Assembly (NCBI GenBank): GCA_012295275.1
Contig: CM022673.1
Span: 13,323,288-13,385,287 of the forward strand
Source: Chrysomallon squamiferum
Lineage: Eukaryota; Mollusca; Gastropoda; Neomphalida; Peltospiridae
Length of the DNA stretch: 62,000 bases
Reading direction: 5' to 3'
Shown one piece after another: positions 1 to 13,161 of the stretch. A program made the translations under genes and the position numbers. Numbering within the stretch: position 1 is the stretch's first letter; every line of letters starts with the position of its first letter. The notes under the pieces were generated by a model. That model had not been told where the DNA came from and did no database searches. It saw nothing but the letters and a program-made list of their open reading frames with translations.

Positions 1-179
1 TTGATGACAGTCATGTCCAATAATAGTTTCTCGTTAAGAAATATGATAATTAAGTTCGTATATTAGAACAAACAGAAATTCACTCTATAGTTCTGGTATG
101 GGTAAACGCTTTAAAAAGGTCCCCAAAAAGTAGGAAAGAAAAGATAACGATAACAAAAATCAACTCAGATCTCATGATT

Positions 180-274
180 ATAATGATGATGATGACGATG
201 ATTATTATTATTATTATTATTATTATTATTTTGTTCTGTTTTTCTTTTGTTTTTTTTTTTTTTTTTTTTTTTTT
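180..274. repeat. (ATG)n/(ATT)n and poly(T)
   Basis: GATGATGAT grades into (ATT)n to 231, then a T run at 250-274. Confidence 0.85.
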
Positions 275-991
275 AGACTTGCTCCTTTGAAAAATGTATT
301 AATGTAAACTGATATATGTGTAGGACGCAAAATACGATGTTTTTGATAACATAATTGATAACCCACTTTAGAAGTACACCAGTCTCGTATTGTGTTAAGA
401 GAGTATCGAATGAAGAAATGAATATAATTATGTATAACGATACCTCATTCATCTTAATTACTGACAGTTATTAGATGAAAAACATATGGGAAAATGTTTT
501 TTTTTCGTTTTTGTTTGTTTAATTTTTTTATATTTTTTAAATGAAAGAATGAATGAATGAATATCGCTAAAAGACTCTTAAAAATGTTTCTCTTGAATTC
601 CTGCTGTACTTTATAATAATAAAGTATAGAGTTTCAACAGCAAAGGCACCCTTGCAATCCGTAACGTCATAAGATTCACTTTTGTAATATAATCTGATTA
701 ACAAACTACGATATAGTAATTCATCTACAGCATTAATTTAGGATTGTAAAATAAGAGGGTTATAAAATGGTATAGTATATAACCTTGAAAACTAATATCC
801 TAACATGGTTGCACAAACGACAGTCTCATCACAGTAATATTCTTGAAAAAAATATAGTAATGGTGGTTGTAGTAATAATAGTATTCGCAGCTGTGGTATC
901 AGCTGTCGTAATGACGGTTATTTCAGTTCTGCAGTGCACTTTACTTGTTGCTTTAGAAGAGAGAGAAAAATGATTTATTTATTATTGTTTA

Positions 992-993
<2 letters not shown>

Positions 994-1050
<57 letters not shown>
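994..1050. repeat. (TTA)n microsatellite
   Basis: About 19 perfect TTA units. Confidence 0.92.
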
Positions 1051-1051
<1 letters not shown>

Positions 1052-3849
1052 GTTGTAGTTGGTGCTGTAGTGATATTCAGAAACACTGTGAGATTGGCCT
1101 TAAAAAAAAAACAGAATGAAGAACTTAGGTTTTTATTGTTTACATCGTATTTTATTCGCAGTGAAAATCTCTTGTTTACGTTTCAACGCACTGCTCCGAC
1201 AATCAATAAAAAATGTAGTAATTTTACGTAGGACCCAAAGAGTCCGTTAACAAGGCTAGTAAGTGACCGAGAATCTGACCAATCAACGCGAAGCTCTCTA
1301 ACTCGTTTACCACGAAGAGTGCAAATGGGCCAAAAAAAACTACAATATGTGCTATTTACTACCCCCGTAAATGACTAAGTCATAATTAGGCCCAAGTTCG
1401 TGCTTTTGTCAGGGTGACTGATGACGGAAGATGCACATTAGTAAAATAGGTTTTTTTTGTTGTTGTTTTTTTTTTCTTTTACGGCTTAACAAAGATTATT
1501 GCCTAGACATTCGCCGTCGAGCATAAAGCGCAGGGGATTGTATCGCTGAAAGTAATTTCGACTCGGGATTAACTGAAACTTAAACCATTTTCTCGCGGTT
1601 ATTTAATAATGCGATACACTGTACAGAGTAAACAATGGATTATAAATATATTTATAAAACTGTGCATTGCATTATACATGTATATATAACAAGGAATTAA
1701 CACAAAACAAACAGGATCAAGTTATAATAAAAAAATAATAATATTTTTGTCAGATCCGTAAATCGTGGGAGTTTACGGTTTCGGTGCAGATAAAAATTCC
1801 AAAATCTTTTCTTTCTTTCCTTCTTTTTTCTTTTTTCCTTTTCTTTATTATTTCTTTATTTATTTTATTATTTATTTACGTACTTATTTATTTATTTATT
1901 ATTATTTGTTGTTTTTGTTGTTACGGACTTTAATCATTATTAGACAAATTTTATGTTTCTGTTTTAATGTTTATTTTATTTTAAAACATTTTTGAAGAAA
2001 GGCATTAAAAACTAAAAAAAAAAAAAAAAAAAAAAAAAAAACACTCGTTAATCTGGAGATAATCATTTCTCACGCTGTCAAAATGCAGTGAACTATTTTA
2101 CAGACCAAAGGTGAAATAAATAATTATTATTTAACACTCACCTAAATTACAGGTAACAGCTAGAGCAGACAAGTGCAACTTATTGTATAATTTTAATACA
2201 ATATTATAGTTACATACGATTGGGCAAAGTTAAATGGAATACAATATAATACACGATATTTAACTGAACAATTGTATTCTTGAGTGAAACGGACGTGACA
2301 TTTAAATAGACCTAGTGAAATGGAAAAATTAGGGCTTCACGTTAAGAGTACTTGATCGACTTAGCGAAATAAACTGAATTGCTCCACCTTTTTTTTTCTT
2401 TCTTTTTCTTCTCCATTTTCTTCTTTTTATTATATTTTATGCGCATTTACAAAACCGGACTGTATGAGAATCTCACGCAGATAAGGTAACATTCTCAAAA
2501 AGACAAATGAAAAACTCGGTTGTAAAATTTATATTGATCTTTGCTTATGTCATCTTCGCTGATCGCTTCTTTCGGATTGTTTTCGCCACAAATCGGGAGA
2601 TCGGAGTCACGTTCCGGGAAAAGAAGTCGGCTAATGTATGCTGAATAATCAGTTATCAAGATAACTGAAAACGTAAACAAGTTGAATGAAGAACATATGT
2701 ATATATAATAATAAAGATGCTCAAACAGATAAACAGTTCGTGCAAACAAAGATATATTTCGTCATGCATCACCAGTGTTATTAATTACTATCGATATAAT
2801 TTAACGTAAACAGCACTATTACAATAATATGGCACAAGGCCTATTATGCTTGGATAGGTAACCTCTTTCAACATAGCCGCCCGCAGCTGTGATGAATGAG
2901 AAATAAAAATGTCACACTAGCCATAAATTGATAAATTTGATAAACAGAAAAATAAAAATGAAAATCTGACTAAGGCCGCGGAATGTCAGCTGTTAACTTT
3001 GCATCACTGAATAAGAATGAAATAAGAAATAAAAAATAATATAATATATATATGCTAAAAACAGCTTCAAAATCAAATTTTCTGTTGTTGGTCATAATAA
3101 ATCTTTTAATCATTATTAATGTTTATATATATACATTTTAGATCATAGAAAAATGTGTAGATAGGTTTGGGACCCATCATAGTGAATATAGATTCCTTTT
3201 GTACTGTCTTTGGTTAATGAAAATATGGTAAACCTAGATATTATTGAATCAAAATTTTTAAAGGGGGTCATCAGTCATATTGAGTTGCTCATAAGGGGTT
3301 GCCATATGAAAAAGATTGAAAACCAGTGTTTTAGATTATTATTATTACATAATCATATATACCCTAAGCAAGTTTCAGCAACAGAACAGATGTAGCATTT
3401 TAAAAATAATTATTTATTTTTTTCCTGGAAGGATAAACTGATGAACTCTTTTATCTTTTTCTGTTTATTGTAAATCAAATTTCCAGACTATGTACTTTTC
3501 CTTCATTATAATAGGAAAATTCAGATGGTTACTTCAGGTGACTAAATAAGAACAGATTTTTGACATTCAGTAATTTGTCAGATAATCAGTTGTTGAACAA
3601 AAATAAATAAATAATGAAATAATTAAAGAGTTACTGTATTTCAAACAAAAAATATGTGACACCTATACCCTTAAACATGATTCAACTAAAATCAATGTAA
3701 AAATATGTAGAGTCCATCTTTCATCATCAGCATTTTTATTGTTACAAAATTAATATCAGTACGAGTCTACCTTTTTTGAGGTGTCTGAATAGATGAAAAT
3801 GACAAAAAAATTAATAAACAAGAAAAATATTCACAATTAATGTAGGCAA

Positions 3850-3855
3850 TTTATT
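3850..3855 (-). terminator. Candidate poly(A) signal AATAAA for the MDR gene
   Basis: AATAAA on the minus strand, followed by a T-rich stretch (GAATATTTTTCTTG), the usual arrangement of an animal cleavage site. AATAAA is common by chance in this AT-rich DNA. Confidence 0.35.
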
Positions 3856-4085
3856 TCACATTGTAAATAATTTTGTACAAAACAAGACAACACAATTACA
3901 GCAACTGATAACTGCCTAAAATTTAACATTTTGAAATGCTAAAATAAGACAAATATGTTCAATCAACATTGTAATAAAACCAACATTCATTCATTAACCA
4001 ATATAATAAAATAACATGTAACCCTACATCCATTCATCTGAAAATACAGTTGCCCTATTAAATTCACATTTATTTCTACAAAATG

Positions 4086-4130
<45 letters not shown>

Positions 4131-5220
4131 TCCAGAAAAGGGAAATTATTTTGTTAAACCAAAACAATTTATAAAATCAAAAATAAATAAAAGATTGTGG
4201 TTCTTGCAAGTTTTAGTTAAAATGTAAAATACAATTTCTGGCATTTTTTATGAAATCAAGATTTTAAATTGCTTTTGGAAAAATGTGAAATTAAACAAGT
4301 TCAGAACAATCACTTAAAATATATTTTCCCAAATCTAAAAATAAAAAATAAAAATAAGGACAATAAATTACTGCAAACTACAGCTGAAATAACTTTCTTT
4401 GGAAATATTAACAATTTTTTTAAAGTATGTTAAAAAAGTAATAAAATGCCACATACTAGTTCAAACAAGCCATACATGTTTTCTCTCAGTATTATTTATA
4501 TGCCATTAAAATCCAGAAAGTTGACAGCAGATGCAACATTAATCAGCCAGTCTCTGTCATCCATCCAGAATCACCAATACATACAGTTATATGTACATCA
4601 CAGATTTCTTTTATTTTTAAAATGTTTTGTCAGGAACAAAAGTACTTCTGTTCTTTCCTATCTTTTAGCACAACAGCACTTTTTACCATCAATGATATAA
4701 TTACTTTTTTTTTTGTATATTTATATATATATATTTTTTTATAATCATAGCACAAATTACATCCTCCTCATAACAGCACTTGCTTTGTTGTTAACTTATC
4801 AACAAGATAAATGTTAAATTTAAAATTCTCTGGAAGAACCAAAAAAAAAAAAAAAAAAACAAACAAATAAAAACTTTGACAACTACAAAAAATGCTGATG
4901 GAAAAATCTGGTGTATTGTGGTCAGTGTCTGTCCAAGAGATTTAACAAAGTTATTAAAGTAAAATATTGAACTGTCATCTGAACCTCAATGAAACCAGAT
5001 GGTATATGGCTGAATCTTTTCTTAGTACATTTTAAATGTCTATCTCTTTCTTCACCATCATCAGTCTTCTCCGGGGCAGCAACAAATTATCCACAACTTC
5101 TGTTTTAATTCATTTTAGTTGCTGGCATTGTAAAACATTTTTATTTCGACACTGCAGAATAGCTTGAGACAGCTCATTCTTTCTAAACCTAGATCCTGAC
5201 ACAGTCTATGACAAAGACAA
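3850..5220 (-). other. Putative 3' UTR of the MDR gene
   Basis: About 1.4 kb below the TGA. It is A-rich on the plus strand, has no coding frame, and carries few (ATT)n-type microsatellites compared with flanking intergenic DNA. It contains poly(A) tracts at 4090-4127 and 4841-4859. The lower limit is set by the AATAAA at 3855-3850 and is inferred. Confidence 0.45.
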
Positions 5221-5367
5221 TCAGTGTGTTGCATTGTCTGTTGTTGTGGTGGTATTGTTATTGCCAAACCTGAAAATAGCTCGGCCTGTGATTCTACAGT
5301 CACACAAGTCTTTGAAAACCTGATTTGCATCCTCCACAGGGTAAACTGCATATTGTGGTACTTCCAG
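5221..5367 (-). CDS. MDR gene exon 6 (terminal coding exon)
   Basis: 147 nt with acceptor CTGCTTTCAG, running to TGA (5223-5221). It encodes LEVPQYAVYPVEDANQVF and ITGRAIFRF, then a low-complexity Asn/Thr tail (NNNTTTTT) unlike the compact C-termini usual in this family. Confidence 0.92.
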   Translation of the reverse strand: MEVPQYAVYPVEDANQVFKDLCDCRITGRAIFRFGNNNTTTTTDNATH

Positions 5368-6279
5368 CTGAAAGCAGAAAAATGATAATTATGTTAACTT
5401 AATGATTCGAGTTATAAATTTAAAAATACTAATCTGAAAATACTGAAATACATTGCAAGTGACGCTATCATTCTAGCTAGAAATCGAATTTGAAAAATAA
5501 TTTTAACCTACTTTAATTTCTGAGTACAATTGAAACTGAAACACAGCTATGACCTAACAAATAATTTCCAAGTCTTGTGAAACTGTCAAGTAACCTTAAT
5601 AAACATGAAAGGTTTTCAACTCTGTCAGTTTGATTTCTTCTGTTTTGCAACCTTTTAATTTTAAATAAATACACTGCAAATAAATGCCACTACCATTAAT
5701 AACAAGATCCATAAAAAAAAAAAAAAAAAAATTCATTATTTAAATTTTTGTTTTTGACACTTGTGAACTTTACAATATGTCACACAGTACACCAAACCAG
5801 CATTTGACAACAACACACAAATTCACACAGAAAAGGTGACCTCACCTTTTGTTCAGACACAAGGGTGACTAGATCTCTCAGCTGATTCAAGTTGCCCTTT
5901 GGGATTCCCACAATACTCTGCTGTTTGGCAGCCAGAGCATTCAGACTGATGCTGACTTCTGACATGCTGTTTCCACCAACAAGAATCAAACCTTCCTGCA
6001 AAAATAAAAAATAAAAAATAATTTTAAACTGCACTCACACAACATAAAAGAACAACAATTTGAAATATATCAGAAAATGTATTTTAAGACAAGCTTTCTC
6101 CCTCTTCTTTGCTGATATTCAGCCATTTAATTTTCTATTTATTTTATTATTATTATTTTTTTAATAATTAATAACATTAATAACTATATTCAAAAAAATA
6201 ATAACATTTCAAAATAAATAATAAAATAAAAGGTTTGAAGGTTCTTTCAAATTAGGTATATTAATAATTATTACTTGGT

Positions 6280-6310
<31 letters not shown>

Positions 6311-6806
6311 GGTTCAATGACAAAACAAAACTTACTCTATTGAGAACTTTGAGAGATCTCTGCATTGTTCTTGGTGAGCTGACAAAGTCAATGACAACAT
6401 CCACACCACCACGACATGCATCCAATGTTCTTTCTGTTATGTACTCTTCATGATCCTCTTCATTCCAGTGGATGATGTCATAGCAGTTGTGTTCCTGGGC
6501 AGTGAGCAGTTTGTCAATGCTGTTGTCAGCCACAAACACTTTTATCTCCGAGCAGTTGCCACCGATCAGGTAGTTGGCTATTTTCAGTGTCCACAGACCA
6601 AGTCCCCCAGCACCAACAATCAAAACATTAACACACGCTGAAATAAGAAAAACATACCAATAACAATGCTGAGGACAAGACTTTTTATTATTAACATTAA
6701 TTCTTAAAATATTTACAATGCTCGTTTTGAAATGTTGTATAGCTTTCTAGTTAATGTTTTCTCAAGTTTTAGCAAAATAAAAAATAATTATTATTATAAA
6801 CAATCC

Positions 6807-6837
<31 letters not shown>

Positions 6838-8516
6838 CATTTCTAGGACAAAAATAAACATCAGATTTATGACAAGCTTATTTTCTAAAAATCCACTTTA
6901 ACAATTACCTTTGACTTCTTTCAGTTTTTCTACGTGTGGTTTGGCCTTGAGAACTGCACTGTATGCTGTGAGAGCGCCACCTGGCAACATGGCTGCAATG
7001 TCCAGTGGCAGGTTGCGTGGAATCTGCAGCACCTGGCTGGTGTCGCTAATAGCAATGTATTCTTTGTATCCACTTTCTGAAAGTTTTTCGTCAGGAAATA
7101 TTACAACTTTGTCACCAGGTGTGTAGTTGCTATTTGGAAGTGTGTTACACACATCTTCAATAATACCAGCTATTTCAAACCCTGAAACAAACAAAAAAAA
7201 GATATATATATATATAATGAAAAGTTAAGTAATGAAAAAGATGTAAATGAAAATTTATCTTGTAAACACAGTCAAATGGAGATTGCCTAAAACATAGCAG
7301 TGAAAGTGAGAAATAAAATATTTTATCTTTTAAACATTTGTCCTTTATTCATTATCCAATGTTATGGATAATACTGTGATTTTTTTCATTTTTTTTTTTT
7401 TTTAGAACTGCATTTTAGGGATCATAAAGCTGAATATATACCCAGTGGTATGATAATTTGGAAGTTGGCAAAGACAGATTCCTCAAAGAAAATGAGCAGA
7501 CAATACAAATAACTAATTACAGAGCTGTGGTTGCATATCACCAAAAAACCGACAGCTCTGTGCTGAAGGGATTTAAAAAAGAATGATAATACCAGAAAGA
7601 AGACTGCACAATGTTGTCATAGGTTTATTCGGTGATAAAACTATGTACACACTACACACAACCAATGTGCAACACCGTTAACCATCAGTAATGTAAATAA
7701 TAGCAGGTAATGTTAAAAATCCTGCCGTTTTTGATACAGGTATTACATTCACAGTGGCTGCTATTTTTTTTTTTTTTTTTTTTTCCTTTGATGTTCATGC
7801 AAAATACACCACAGAAACTTTTACTGAATCTTCTTGATATTTTAGATATTATAGTGCAAAAAAATAAACATATAAATAAAATAATTTTTTTTTTAGAATT
7901 TTTTTTTAGAATTTTTTTATTTTTATATATATTCCAACTTTTAATTTTTTGAAAACAGCAGGTATTTATAAAAAAGATGCAATGCTAGGATTACTATTAT
8001 TTATTCACAGGATGGTGTAATGATGTGCACACCTGGATAGAGTGAAGTGTCTCTTATACCTGGAAATCTAGGGCGGATACCCCGTCTTCTATACTGGTGC
8101 TCGTTATAGCAAGCTCCAGCAAAACACACCTGTGGAGAAAAACAAAAAAATAAATGTATATTTACTATTAAAATTTACATTTTTAGTCTATTCAATTTGT
8201 TCCTAATTTTTTATATACCTTTTAAAGTAAACAAATTTTTTTTTTTTTAAATAAAAATATATAAATAATTAATAATAATAATATTACAAAAAATGAAAAA
8301 AAAAAAAAAAAATAATAATAATAAAAAAACATTGATGGAGAAAGAAAATAAAAATTAAAACACAAACTGAAAGATTAAAAAACTTACCTTAACTAGTAAA
8401 CCGCCTTTTGGAGTATCTGGCATTGCCAGTGATGAACTAACTTCAGCAAATGGCATCGCTGCAGTTCCACTTTTCAAACATTGGACATCACCTTGATACA
8501 TTTCGTTGTCTAACAT
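5221..8516 (-). CDS. Medium-chain dehydrogenase/reductase (alcohol dehydrogenase-like, zinc ligands lost), complete, 6 exons
   Basis: Joined coding exons: 8516-8388, 8129-8060, 7181-6909, 6637-6336, 5995-5846, 5367-5221. All introns are GT-AG, the phases agree throughout, and the sum is 356 codons plus TGA, close to the roughly 350 residues usual for the MDR superfamily. Residues 1-150 form a GroES-like half containing PGFEIAG (66-72) and GDKVVIF. Residues 158-300 form the Rossmann half, with VLIVGAGGLGLW including GAGGLG at 166-171. The C-terminus has the family-typical YPVEDANQVF and ITGRAIFRF. Members are soluble NAD(P)-dependent oxidoreductases. The substrate cannot be read from the sequence. 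Odd points: the catalytic-zinc His of GHE is Phe (GFE, F68), only one ligand-like Cys (C50) remains, no third ligand is seen, and the four-Cys structural zinc loop is absent, so a zinc-free mechanism is inferred. The ATG at 8516 is chosen because it opens the frame 7 nt after a splice acceptor. Introns are 258-878 bp. Confidence 0.92.
5846..5995 (-). CDS. MDR gene exon 5
   Basis: 150 nt (50 codons) with acceptor TTTTTGCAG and donor GTGAGG. It encodes EGLILVGGNSMSEVSI and QSIVGIPKGNLNQL, the usual late Rossmann strands and substrate-side loop of MDR enzymes. Confidence 0.92.
6336..6637 (-). CDS. MDR gene exon 4 (cofactor-binding Rossmann core)
   Basis: 302 nt with acceptor TTTCAG and donor GTAAGT, ending in phase 0. 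It encodes VNVLIVGAGGLGLWTLKIA, a textbook GxGxxG dinucleotide-binding turn, then the strand VFVADNS and GGVDVVIDFVSS. Confidence 0.95.
6909..7181 (-). CDS. MDR gene exon 3
   Basis: 273 nt with acceptor TTTCAG and donor GTAATTG. It encodes GFEIAGIIEDV, GDKVVIFPDE and the LPLDIAAMLPGGALTAYSAV segment, where MDR proteins pass from the GroES-like half into the cofactor half. Classical enzymes have GHE where this has GFE. Confidence 0.93.
8060..8129 (-). CDS. MDR gene exon 2
   Basis: Acceptor CTCCACAG and donor GTATAAG flank 70 nt ending in phase 1. It encodes VCFAGACYNEHQYRRRG onward. C50 aligns with the first catalytic-zinc Cys of classical alcohol dehydrogenases. Confidence 0.88.
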
Positions 8517-8523
8517 TTTGAAT
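8388..8523 (-). CDS. MDR gene exon 1 (first coding exon)
   Basis: Acceptor TTACAG precedes 8523. There are 7 nt of 5' UTR and the ATG is at 8516-8514. The exon encodes 43 residues, beginning MLDNEMYQGDV and ending GGLLVK, then donor GTAAGT. It ends in phase 0. The N-terminal 35 residues look like the usual MDR lead-in strand. Confidence 0.88.
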
Positions 8524-9704
8524 CTGTAATGAAATACAAAAAAAATTAAATGATATATTATTATATACTGTAGTTAAAATCCCACTTCATGCTACATATT
8601 TTGTTTATTATTATTATTTTTGTATTTAACAAAAGATAAATATTCTAGCAATATGCTGCTGAAACTTGTATTACGGAAGAGATGTTTACACTAGAATTTG
8701 GCTACTTTACAAAATTTATATATCTAACATAAACTTCATGATAAGCAAATCTAGTTAAAATAACATACGACAGCAAATTACTTTAATTTGTTAATCTATT
8801 ACAGAAACTACAATAAACAGACCCACATAAATTCAGTTGAAGCAAGATATAAAAAGTAATTAATATTTTTGACCTTTCTTTAAAATGACCGTTATAATAC
8901 TTCTAAAAGTTAAAATAATAATAAACAATTTTATATCGAATAAACAACTGACTTGCAGACGATAAATTTGAGACAAAAAATACAAAAAAAAAAAAAAAAA
9001 ATAATAATACATATAATAATCAAGTAAATAAAAATTATTATTTCAAAATACAAATTTAAACAATATTTTTACGTGAGTTCAAAAGAAGACATAAATGAGA
9101 AACAAAATGTAACGACCAAATGTCCGTTTACTGTTTTGATGCGGTTCGACCTTAACAGCGTTCCTAATAATAGCGCGTGACCTGTCCGTAAATAGCATGA
9201 AGCAACCACTCGGCAGTCAGGAGCTGATCACGCCGCAACAATCGATAAATGCGTGCTATCGGCCAAACTAAAGTGAATAACTTTACCAAACCGCTAAAAT
9301 AAACATTACATTTCTTATTTTACCATAATTATTCAGAGACATTCATTTCCATGTTTCCAGCCAAACATAATTTTCCTTCTGTCAAACGTACACTTTGTGC
9401 ATTTTCATATAGATGTTTGCTACTAACTTCGTAACCCAAATGATTAGTATATTTATAATATATATGGTTTAAAAGTATTGCTACAGTATTAGTAATTTAT
9501 TTTCCGATTTACTACAAGTCGAGTGCATACACGATCGTGGTTACATTGGTTAATATTACTGCCATTTAATAAATATTCAGAAAGTAAAAATGTTTTATTT
9601 TATTATAATCCTAGATTCTTAAACAAAGAAATATCACCAAAAAGACTATATGGATTATATTTGTGATATGTATTTATCCACTAGTAAGAATAAAATTAAC
9701 TTAC

Positions 9705-9765
9705 ATTTTATGAAAGTTCACAATATCTAGCTGCTTCCGAACGTCTTATCTCCTTCGTAACTTTA
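9705..9765 (-). other. Possible noncoding 5' exon of the MDR gene
   Basis: A strong donor-like sequence (AAAAT|GTAAGTTAAT) ends at 9705 on the minus strand, about 1.2 kb above the first coding exon, which itself starts with an acceptor and so needs an upstream exon. The 5' limit is only a guess. A CACGTG E-box (9834-9839) and a GACGTC motif lie just upstream. Other donors in 8524-9700 cannot be excluded. Confidence 0.3.
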
Positions 9766-10182
9766 ACACAAATGATAGGAAATAACGACGTCGAATGTAG
9801 TCATGCATTCCAAATTGGGGATCACCCCTTGTCCACGTGAAAAACAGCGTAAACATATATGTCTACCAAGGTCAAGGCAACATGAGGACCGAATGGATCT
9901 ATTTGTTTTGACTTTTGGATACCTGGCCTATTTTTTCTTTTACGAAATTGACGTTGCTTACTTCAGTAATTATTATGTAACAAAAGTAAATAACATACAC
10001 AACATAAATATATATATATCTTCTTAATATCTTGTAATTTAGCGATGCTATTAATTATTGAAAAATTACACACATTAATTGTGTTTGCGATTTCCTTTCG
10101 GGTCTCGCAGACTAAAAATAGACGTACTTTAGAAGGGAAATCCACGCTCTGATCAGCTGATAGCTAAATGATTCCTGTTTGT

Positions 10183-10325
10183 TATATTCTGGTGGTTGTT
10201 AGGCGTATAGTCATCGGTATTTCCATTTCATTACGCAATTATTAAATTAATAATGGCTCTGAATAATGTTTTTATTTAAATTATTACAGATTAGTTATAA
10301 AAAACTTTGTAATAAATTAAAATGG
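10183..10325 (+). repeat. Dispersed repeat, copy A
   Basis: Shares TATATTCTGGTGG, TTTCATTACGCAATTA, CTCTGAATAA and ATTAGTTATA in the same order with copy B at 13690-13812, with small indels. It is an old interspersed repeat of unknown family. Confidence 0.6.
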
Positions 10326-11640
10326 GATGGGGAATTATCATTGGTTTGTATGTGAACATGTGCATGTCAATAATACATTAAAGTGTTGACGATAACTTTG
10401 ATAATTAAATATGTTAATTATAATAATCGAAAGAATTCGAATTAACACACACACACACACACATACAGATTTATTCACATGTAACGCCAAATATTTATTT
10501 CAAAGTAAAAGAAAAATGGATCACCTCACCACGTTACCAAGCGTGTGATCCAAAACATTTATAAGAAGTCCTGAATAGGAGGGCAGTATGTTTGTAATGA
10601 AAAAGAAAACAATTTGTTTATTTGCTGTAATTTCGAAGCCTCTGTATTTCTGTAGCTGTGTTTTGTGCATGTAACATCTGGTAAATAATGTGAAGTACTC
10701 GGTGACAAATTTGTACCTACGTATTACCACTAGGCCTGTATAATGGTTACCGTAATTTCTCGTAATTATAAATATTACTAAGAGACTAATAATTAGTTTT
10801 AAAACATTTTTTTTTTTTTTTTTATCCAATATTTAATAAATGTTCTCGTTTCGGAATCCCACTTGGAATATTTTACTAAAAAATACTAAAAAATTATTTC
10901 AGATTTTAAAAACCATTACCGCCCTGTTTTTAGAGTAATTTCTCAGCTCTTAACATATTAATATAAAAGTTATATTGATAATGTTCTGTTCCAATCTTAA
11001 GCTAGTTACATGCAAGATACATAATTATTACTATAACGATTCCATAACAAAGGAGAGCTGAATCTTACTATCGTCTTTATTTAACACGTTGGGTCACCGA
11101 GTTTGTATCTCAGTTATTGGTTATGGAACTGCCATGTCGTCTATTTCCAATCGCGCCCATCCTTTCTGTCGTCTGACGAATCGGAAGATCGTTCTCACGT
11201 TACGTCACCAGCAGACACGGCATGTGCACGAGCTTGTCGAAGCAGTGGTCTTCAGTGGGTTTTTTTTTTTTTTTTTTGCTATGAATCAGTATGGAAAGCA
11301 TTTATGCGGCTATATTAAAAAAAAAAAAAAAAAAAAAAAAGAAAAAAAAGACAGAAACGGAAAAAACTCTCAGTGCATGATGAAGTTGTAACGATGCACA
11401 GACGAAGGTGTGCTTATGATGTTTGGTTCAAATGAAGTTCACTGACACTTGATAAAAAGCCCGCGGAAATAAAAATTTCGACCGCAACAGTCACTGACCA
11501 CACAGGTGTTAGGTGCTAATACTAAATCATTTAAAAATTATTTGTGTGTGGTGTGTGTGAGTGCGCGTGCGTGTGCGCGCGTGTCCGTCTGTGTAAGAAG
11601 ATGATAAATAAAACGACTGTCAGTCAACAGCAGCCAGCAA

Positions 11641-11643
<3 letters not shown>

Positions 11644-11724
<81 letters not shown>

Positions 11725-11725
11725 A
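11644..11725. repeat. Compound (CT)n(CA)n microsatellite
   Basis: About 28 CT units directly followed by about 13 CA units. A (GT)n tract follows at 11859-11892. Confidence 0.93.
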
Positions 11726-11855
11726 TTGGTATCGAAGTCGTATATAATTATACTTTTCCGGGCAAGATGCCTATGAAATAACTATTATTACACATCGATA
11801 AGAACTATAGACTGTACATGTGTACATGTACTCCGGTGTTATGTACGTATGAATA

Positions 11856-11893
<38 letters not shown>

Positions 11894-12988
11894 CAGATGT
11901 ATATATATGCGTGTGTATATGTGTATGGATATAATAAACGGTCTGCATGCATAAACAGCTGGATGAATAAAGTTTTAACAGCGTGGTACGTATTTTAATT
12001 AGATAAAATTTAAAACGTTTTAGTTTATTTTATTCATATGACAAATGACGACAGAGCATCAAAATGTTTTAACCGATAGATTGGGTCTGATAAAGTTAGT
12101 TAAAAGAAAACTACAATGTGCAGTTACATGATACGTCACATTCGAATACTTAACAAAAAGAGGCCATATTTTATGTTTTGGGTCTACGTGCTGTATCATA
12201 CTGGCGATGGTCGACTTTCTGTCATTGTACTACAAACCTATTCAGAAGTTTCTTCTTCTTTTTCTTTTCTTTTTTTTCTTTTCTTTTCTTTTCTGTTTAT
12301 CCTTGTATGTTTTCAACATCCATGACTCATAAAATGTACTGAACAAAAACAACAAAAAAGAAAAAAAAAGAAAAAAGAAAAAAAGAAAATGGAAAATGTA
12401 AACAGGTTATTATACTTGGCATTAGCATATGACATGAAATTAATGATATTTAATGAAATCTGCCACTCAGGGGAAAATTAATTTATGTGTTTGTAATTAA
12501 ATTTCTTTTCCTTTCTTTCTTTATTTATATTATTTTTTTTTTTTTTTTTTTTTTTTTATTTTTTTTTTTTCCTAACAGGAACTGCGAATCCTAGGGGATC
12601 TTTTTAAAGGGTCATGTCTACTTAGGCGTATCTAAGGAAAATAGCGCATGTACAAAGACCTGTCCAGACATTTGATATCCATCTTTCAGATAACTTTACC
12701 CTAAAATCAGATAACAAATACAAGAAAGGTTTGATAACAGGTACAAAGCGGCGCACAGGCAGGGGTGAAAAACTTGCCATACATACCATGGCTACGCTAC
12801 GCCTGTCTGTTATATAAAGAAACAATATTCCATTAGTTCGTGCATAAATGTACATAATTATTATATTGTCCTAATTATATTCATCAACAGACTCCGAAAC
12901 ACCCACTATTTCATTTATGTACGTATATAAACCCTTGAATCTGCTCCGGTTATCTCAGGCTTATATTACTGTTGTTGTAGTTTCATGT

Positions 12989-13015
12989 CGTTATTATTAT
13001 TATTATTATTATTAC

Positions 13016-13106
<91 letters not shown>

Positions 13107-13161
13107 GTCATTATTGTTGTTTGTATTCTTATATTCCTGCTGCTACTACTACTACTACTAC
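12989..13161. repeat. Long (ATT)n array with (CTA)n
   Basis: (ATT)n with two interruptions runs to 13106, then (CTA)n at 13142-13161. A separate (AAT)n lies at 13305-13341. Confidence 0.93.

Larger units (their letters stand above)
1..3849. other. Intergenic region without a recognised gene
   Basis: Microsatellites and A/T runs (180-274, 994-1050, 2012-2041), with non-repetitive stretches at 1130-1420 and 2040-2990. One GC-richer open stretch on the minus strand (2495-2690) is reported as a doubtful exon. Confidence 0.6.

Noticed and set aside
11538-11747. Open frames across the (CT)n/(CA)n tract on both strands
   Set aside because: They encode only dipeptide repeats from the microsatellite and have no splice sites or conserved content.
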